22,808 bases of DNA from contig JAFAAL010000045.1 in the NCBI GenBank assembly GCA_023426575.1, forward strand, positions 1 through 22,808, written 5' to 3'. A program made the translations under genes and the position numbers. Each line of letters starts with the position of its first letter. Within the stretch, counting starts at the first letter, position 1. Positions 18,597 through 22,808 of the stretch are shown one piece after another. The stretch is from Bacillota bacterium. Its GTDB lineage: Bacteria > Bacillota > Clostridia > Saccharofermentanales > DTU023. The notes beneath the pieces were generated by a model that had not been told where the DNA came from, made no database searches, and saw only the letters and a program-made list of their open reading frames with translations.

Positions 18597-19605
18597 ATTA
18601 AGCGTCTTTATTGACCGTTTATTTCAATTGAACTTTCTACCCTATGCCGTGACGCTCGGAATCGCCCTCGCGATCGGCTTCATCCTCATCTTCTTCCTGC
18701 GGCGATTTGTTGTCGGCCAGACGGTGCGTGAGGAGGGACCCAAGTCTCACTACAAGAAGTCGGGGACGCCGACGCTCGGGGGGATCATCTTCGTCCTCGC
18801 CCTCAATATCATGGCCTTTTACCCGTGGTCAGATGGCTCGTCAGCGCTCGTCATTGCCCTGGCACGTGCCGTACTCGCTTTCTCGCTCGTCGGCTTCATT
18901 GATGACGTCGTCAAACTCTATAAGAATAAAGAGGGTCTCAGCGTCAAACAAAAGACCGTCGGTCTGGCTCTGCTCTCCCTATACTACAGTTACTATTTCC
19001 TCTATCGCTCGGGGCTCGAGCCGATTTTCTACCTGCCCTTTAAATCCGAGGCCCTCGTGATCACGGGCGGCTGGAAGATTGTCTATCTGATCTTTGCGAC
19101 TGTCTACATCTACTTCATTGTCAATGCCGTCAATCTGACGGATGGCGTCGATGGCCTCGCCGGATCCGTCAGCCTGCTCGTCCTCCTCTTTGCGGCTTAC
19201 TTTGCCAACTATTCCTACCTGAATCCCCTGGCCCACGCAGCGCTCAGAAATGTTTCGCTCCTATTGGTGGCCGGGCTCTTGGCCTTTCTCTATTTCAATC
19301 GCCACCCGGCCAAGATCTTCATGGGGGACACGGGCTCTCTCGGCCTGGGAGCGGGGATTGCTCTGATCTATCTCTATCTCGGTAAGCCCTGGTTACTCTT
19401 ATTTGTGGGAATTATCTATATTGTCGAGGCCCTCTCCGTCCTGCTCCAGGTCAGCTATTTCAAGATGACAGGCGGCAAGCGCCTCTTTAAGATGACTCCG
19501 ATTCATCATCACTTTGAACTCAGCAAGTGGTCGGAAAAGAAGATCGTCGCCATCTTCGTCCTCGTGACGCTAATCGGTGGTCTCATTTCCGTCTTGATCC
19601 CATAG
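18586..19605 (+). CDS. mraY: Phospho-MurNAc-pentapeptide transferase MraY
   Basis: MraY transfers phospho-MurNAc-pentapeptide from UDP to undecaprenyl phosphate, making lipid I at the membrane. The 339-residue, multi-pass protein has GPKSHYKKSGTPTLGG near residue 47, the DD pair (106-107) in FIDDVVKLYKN, NLTDGVDGLAG (183-193, Asp186 and Asp189), MGDTGSLG (Asp248), and PIHHHFEL (His307-309). All catalytic and nucleotide-binding motifs are intact. AGGAGG at 18572-18577 is 8 bp before ATG 18586; a longer reading from 18559 would begin ahead of this site. murD usually follows mraY and is absent here: ftsW begins 21 bp downstream. Confidence 0.97.
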   Translation: MRPKLSVFIDRLFQLNFLPYAVTLGIALAIGFILIFFLRRFVVGQTVREEGPKSHYKKSGTPTLGGIIFVLALNIMAFYPWSDGSSALVIALARAVLAFSLVGFIDDVVKLYKNKEGLSVKQKTVGLALLSLYYSYYFLYRSGLEPIFYLPFKSEALVITGGWKIVYLIFATVYIYFIVNAVNLTDGVDGLAGSVSLLVLLFAAYFANYSYLNPLAHAALRNVSLLLVAGLLAFLYFNRHPAKIFMGDTGSLGLGAGIALIYLYLGKPWLLLFVGIIYIVEALSVLLQVSYFKMTGGKRLFKMTPIHHHFELSKWSEKKIVAIFVLVTLIGGLISVLIP

Positions 19606-19626
19606 AGGGGAGAGGGGAGACGCAGC

Positions 19627-21246
19627 ATGTCGAAGACAGAATCTAAGTTGAAGAGACAGGCGAATTTGGCTTTGGCTGAAGATCGCCAGGAGAGTAAGGA
19701 CCTGGTTCAGGAACTGATCAATTTTAGGCGGATGCATGGCGGCCTTCTGATTCTGACGATTTTTCTCGTTGCCTTCGGACTCGTCATGATGTTTTCCATC
19801 TCGCTGTCTCCAGCGCTGATTCGCTCCAGTCTCGACCGCGCGCCCACGGCGCTCTACTTCTTTAAAAAGCAGTTGTTCTTCAGTGTCATCGGTGTCCTCG
19901 CAATGATTGGCGTCGGCACGATCGTCCACGTGCGCAAGTTCAACAAGTGGATCTTTGCCGGTCTGGCCTATGGGGGGACAACGCTCCTCCTCATCGCCAA
20001 TAAGTTGATGGGAACAACGCTCGACGGTGCTCAGCGCTGGTTCTATATCGGCCCGGTCTCGATTCAGGTCTCTGAAATCGCCAAGCTGGCGGCAGTCTTT
20101 GTCCTCGCGTTTTACTTCTCGCACCTGCGAGCGCTGAGGAGCAAGGGGCAGCTGAAGTTTTCGCCCAAGTGGCAGAAGTACTCGCTCTTCCTCCACGCCT
20201 TTGTCGACTTTACGCTGCCAGTCCTCGCCATGGGCATTTGGCTCTTCCTCATCCTGATCCAGCCTCACCTCTCGGGGGCAATCATTTTTACCCTGATTGT
20301 CTTCTCTTGTTTTCTCGTGGCAAAGATTCCTCTGCGCTCCTGGCTCGTCGGTGGGCTCCAGTGCTTCGTCCTCTTGCTCGTCTTTGCAATTCTTGTCAGC
20401 TTCCTCATGCCTGTGATCGCAAAGCAGAGTCTTTCTGACTTTGTCGCACAGCGCTTTGCCCACGTCAGCCGGCGTCTGGCTACTCACGACAGCCCAGAAA
20501 GTGCCAGTGCTGACGAGCTCTACCACGTCCGGCAGGCGCGGCTTGCCATCGGCTCTGGAGGGATTTCTGGTGTGGGCTTTGGGCAGGGGCGACAGAAGTT
20601 CAACTATCTGCCAATGGGCTATAACGACTATATCTTCCCGGCTCTCGGGGAGGAGCTTGGCTTCGTCGGCACGACTTCAGTACTGCTCGCTTTTTTGCTC
20701 TTTATGTGGTTTGGCCTCAACATCACCATGAAGGCCAACTCGCTCTTTGCCCTGATTGTCGCCTGGGGCTATACCATGCTAATCACGATTCAGGCGCTGC
20801 TTCACATGCTCGTGACCCTCGGCGTCATGCCGGCGACGGGGATATCGCTGCCCTTTTTCTCCTATGGAGGCTCTTCGAACATGCTCTTCCTCGTCGCCGT
20901 CGGCCTGATTCTCTCTGTCTCAAAGACGGCTCAGCGCTCGCCCAAGGACTTGCGCGTCGCCTTGAGTGACGGCCAGAGTCGCCGTCAGAGGGAGTCAGCC
21001 CGAGAGAACTCCGTGGGACCGATCCAGAGCTATTACCAGCAGATTCGCCAGCGCCAGGCCCAGCGCTCTGTCAGCAGGCAGAGACAGCGCCGTAAGGGAG
21101 CTCAGCGCGCCCAGGAGAGAACGCGCAGGACGCTGCCTGACTATCCCCAAATCGTGTCCGAGGCCTCTCGTGAGGGCGGCCTCAGTGCCCGCGGCTTCCA
21201 GAATACGAAGCGCTATCTCGCAGAGCAGAGGCGGCACAGCTCATGA
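19627..21246 (+). CDS. ftsW: SEDS-family septal glycosyltransferase FtsW with long basic C-terminal tail
   Basis: FtsW polymerises lipid II at the septum together with FtsI. The protein has 539 residues: a cytoplasmic N-terminus of about 37, about ten membrane segments, and a cytoplasmic tail of about 105 residues (435-539) very rich in Arg and Gln (for example RQRQRRKGAQRAQERTRR). SEDS motifs include DGAQRWFYIG, SIQVSEIAKL (usual form QPSE), LIQPHLSG, GSGGISGVGFGQGRQK, the catalytic region YNDYIFPALGEELG with Asp334, and TGISLPFFSYGGSSN. A G-rich site precedes ATG 19627. Typical FtsW proteins are about 370-420 residues, so the extra length is mostly the tail. The stop overlaps the murG start (ATGA). 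Context makes FtsW rather than RodA or SpoVE the best call; SpoVE remains possible if the organism sporulates. Confidence 0.93.
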   Translation: MSKTESKLKRQANLALAEDRQESKDLVQELINFRRMHGGLLILTIFLVAFGLVMMFSISLSPALIRSSLDRAPTALYFFKKQLFFSVIGVLAMIGVGTIVHVRKFNKWIFAGLAYGGTTLLLIANKLMGTTLDGAQRWFYIGPVSIQVSEIAKLAAVFVLAFYFSHLRALRSKGQLKFSPKWQKYSLFLHAFVDFTLPVLAMGIWLFLILIQPHLSGAIIFTLIVFSCFLVAKIPLRSWLVGGLQCFVLLLVFAILVSFLMPVIAKQSLSDFVAQRFAHVSRRLATHDSPESASADELYHVRQARLAIGSGGISGVGFGQGRQKFNYLPMGYNDYIFPALGEELGFVGTTSVLLAFLLFMWFGLNITMKANSLFALIVAWGYTMLITIQALLHMLVTLGVMPATGISLPFFSYGGSSNMLFLVAVGLILSVSKTAQRSPKDLRVALSDGQSRRQRESARENSVGPIQSYYQQIRQRQAQRSVSRQRQRRKGAQRAQERTRRTLPDYPQIVSEASREGGLSARGFQNTKRYLAEQRRHSS

Positions 21247-22367
21247 CTCCTTGCCGCGCCTTCTTCGTCGGTGGGGGAACGGCGGGCCACGTCTATCCCT
21301 GTCTGGCCGTCGCAGCAGTGCTCAGAGAACTTCTGCCTGAGGCGAGCTTTTACTACGGCGCTGAAGAAGAGGGGGCTGAAAACGAGCTCGTTGACTGGTC
21401 TCAATTTACGCGCGTTCCCCTGAGAGCTGCGCGGATACCCCTCCAGCGCTCGGCCTATCCGAGCTTTGTCTGGCAGAATGCGCAGGGCATTCTCCAAGCG
21501 CGGCGAACTCTCCGCGCCATTCGCCCCGACTTCATCTTCGCAGCAGGGGGCTTCCTCTCGGCGCCTGTGCTCACCGCCACGGCTTACGGGCGTCTGAAAA
21601 TTCCCTATTATCTTCATGAGCAGAATGCTGTCTCTGGGCGAGTGACGAGGCTCTTTGCTCCGGGAGCCCGCGCGATTTTCACCTCCTTCTCCGAGACTTC
21701 GGGACTGAGTGAGTGGAGCTCGAAAATTCATTTCTTGGGCAATCCCGTCCGTCCGGAGTTCTTTCAGACCGAGCGCCAGTCGGCCCGTGAGAGCTGTGGA
21801 CTCGCTCCAGAGGACAAGTTGCTCTTGGTCCTCGGCGGCAGTCTCGGAGCTCGCTTCTTCAATCAGCTGATGACCGCGCTGCCGAGCTCGCCCCTCTGGT
21901 CAGAGCTCAAGACGCGCTTTCCCGAACTCAAGATCAAGCTGGTCTCAGGGCTCGTCAACTCCAGGACCTTCGACCCGAGAGAGATCCTCGATCCGGCCAT
22001 CACGACGAGCTCCTTTCTCAAGACGAGCGAGTGGCTCCCAGCCGCCGACCTCGTCCTCGCTCGAGCAGGTGCCAGCATTCTCATGGAATTGGCCGCCTGT
22101 GGCAGGCCGGCGATCCTCGTGCCTTTTCCCGCCGCAGCCTCGGATCACCAGCGGGCCAATGCGGCGCTCTTTGCCGCTGAGGGTGCCGCCGTCGTCCGTG
22201 AGGAGAGCGAGCTCAATCCAGAAGAATTCCTGAAGCTGCTCATGGAGCTCCTGGGCGATAAAGAGCGCCTGGCACAGCTGAGCCAAGCCGTCCAAAAAGA
22301 GGCGAAGGCAGATGCCGCACGGCAGATCGCCGAGGCCATTCTCGAGGATCTCAAAAATGGCCGATAA
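21243..22367 (+). CDS. murG: UDP-GlcNAc:lipid I GlcNAc transferase MurG
   Basis: MurG adds GlcNAc to lipid I to give lipid II on the inner face of the membrane. The 374-residue GT-B protein opens with GGGTAGHVYPCLAVA (10-24), has AAGGFLSAPVL and LHEQNAVSGRVTRLFA in the acceptor-side domain, LGNPVRPEF, and the donor-side motifs LVLGGSLGARFFNQL, LVLARAGASILMELAA and PFPAAASDHQRANA. Everything expected of the family is present. ATG 21243 overlaps the ftsW TGA (ATGA), indicating coupling. The next gene, ftsQ, starts 11 bp before its stop; murC, which often follows murG, is not there. Confidence 0.97.
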   Translation: MTPCRAFFVGGGTAGHVYPCLAVAAVLRELLPEASFYYGAEEEGAENELVDWSQFTRVPLRAARIPLQRSAYPSFVWQNAQGILQARRTLRAIRPDFIFAAGGFLSAPVLTATAYGRLKIPYYLHEQNAVSGRVTRLFAPGARAIFTSFSETSGLSEWSSKIHFLGNPVRPEFFQTERQSARESCGLAPEDKLLLVLGGSLGARFFNQLMTALPSSPLWSELKTRFPELKIKLVSGLVNSRTFDPREILDPAITTSSFLKTSEWLPAADLVLARAGASILMELAACGRPAILVPFPAAASDHQRANAALFAAEGAAVVREESELNPEEFLKLLMELLGDKERLAQLSQAVQKEAKADAARQIAEAILEDLKNGR

Positions 22368-22808
22368 AGCGAGAAAGAAGAGACAGAATTCGCCAGAACT
22401 GCGCCGCGTCAAGCTGGAGCGAGCGGTACAGAAGCAAGAAATCAGGAGGCACAAGCCTCAGCCGCCGCCCCAGCAGAAGAAGGAGTCTGAAAAACACAAG
22501 CTCCAGCTGGCGCCCCAGACGGCCTCGCTGCCGCAGCCAGAAAAGAGTGAGCATCAGGCCCTGGATCGCTTGAAACTGCCCGTTGTCCAACTGGAGCGCC
22601 GACAGATTCTCATCGCCATCGCCGCGCTCTTAATAATAGTGAGCTTGCTTTTTGCTTTGCTGCCGAGTTTTCGCATTCATGAATTTAGCTCGACTCCTCT
22701 GCGCCTCGTCTCTGAACAGCAATTGCTCGAGGCCAGTGGCCTGAGGCCGGGGCAGCATTTCCTCAAGGGGCTCATTCAGAAAAATTTCGCGCGCAGTCTC
22801 CGCGGCCG
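22357..22808 (+). CDS. ftsQ: FtsQ/DivIB-type divisome protein, N-terminal part (3' end outside window)
   Basis: An open frame from ATG 22357 runs to the window end with no stop (150 codons visible). GAGGA (22344-22348) is 8 bp upstream and the start lies inside the end of murG. The first 83 residues are highly charged (KARKKRQNSPELRRVKLERA) with Pro/Gln-rich stretches. One membrane helix follows (84-102, ILIAIAALLIIVSLLFALL), then FRIHEFSSTPLRLVSEQQLLEASGLRPGQHFL, which matches the start of a POTRA domain: a strand, then the S-x-x-x-(L/I)-x-x-x-S-GL-x-x-G helix. FtsQ/DivIB binds FtsL and FtsB and is placed near murG in many dcw clusters. The rest of the POTRA and beta domains lie downstream. 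Confidence 0.85.
   Translation, partial: MADKARKKRQNSPELRRVKLERAVQKQEIRRHKPQPPPQQKKESEKHKLQLAPQTASLPQPEKSEHQALDRLKLPVVQLERRQILIAIAALLIIVSLLFALLPSFRIHEFSSTPLRLVSEQQLLEASGLRPGQHFLKGLIQKNFARSLRG

Noticed and set aside
19570..20526. Minus-strand reading frame of about 318 codons opposite the start of ftsW
   Set aside because: It is antisense to a clear SEDS membrane protein; the product is uniformly Glu/Asp/Arg/Gln-rich, the expected complement of hydrophobic codons. Strong GAG/GTC/CTC codon bias removes antisense stops throughout the window.

Overview
The window is a co-directional stretch of core chromosome (every gene is on the + strand). It looks like a Gram-positive bacterium of the Bacillota, probably in or near the Clostridia. 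The reasons are the rimP-nusA-infB-rbfA-nrnA-truB-ribF gene order, an FtsI with C-terminal PASTA domains, strong purine-rich ribosome binding sites and frequent TTG/GTG starts. The DNA appears moderately GC-rich, with a clear preference for GTC, CTC, GAG and GCC codons. I cannot name the genus from sequence alone.

Layout. (1) 1-1133: the 3' end of a large cell-surface protein with a PTEPSKTDK tandem repeat, a MucBP-like domain, a Pro/Thr-rich stalk and a C-terminal membrane anchor. (2) 1153-11731: a long transcription unit with a near-consensus sigma-A promoter and a leader hairpin, followed by rimP, nusA, infB, rbfA, a DHH-family nrnA-like phosphoesterase, truB, ribF, lgt and rodA. It closes with a strong intrinsic terminator. 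The genes overlap or nearly touch throughout, so ribosome biogenesis, translation initiation, RNA turnover, flavin synthesis, lipoprotein maturation and cell elongation are probably co-transcribed. (3) 11767-22808: the division and cell-wall (dcw) cluster, with its own promoter and a phased array of GTGG boxes expected to bind MraZ. It holds mraZ, rsmH, an unusually large ftsL-like gene, ftsI, murF, mraY, ftsW, murG and the start of ftsQ, cut by the window edge.

How the genes work together. MurF completes UDP-MurNAc-pentapeptide, MraY moves it to the lipid carrier (lipid I), and MurG adds GlcNAc (lipid II). FtsW with FtsI polymerises and cross-links septal glycan, while FtsL and FtsQ scaffold and activate that pair. 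RodA does the elongation counterpart of FtsW's job and sits at the end of the preceding operon.

The main departures from the usual plan are: loss of ylxR and ylxQ between nusA and infB; absence of murE, murD and (within the window) murC from the dcw cluster; a 405-residue FtsL-like protein with about 270 cytoplasmic residues; a recurrent expansion of charged cytoplasmic tails in FtsL, FtsI, FtsW and FtsQ; a KTS in place of the KTG motif in FtsI; an IF2 with about 590 residues before its G domain; and lgt-rodA placed after ribF where rpsO-pnp is often found. I found no CRISPR array, insertion sequence, tRNA, rRNA or phage genes. This is a vertical core region with lineage-specific remodelling, not an accessory island.
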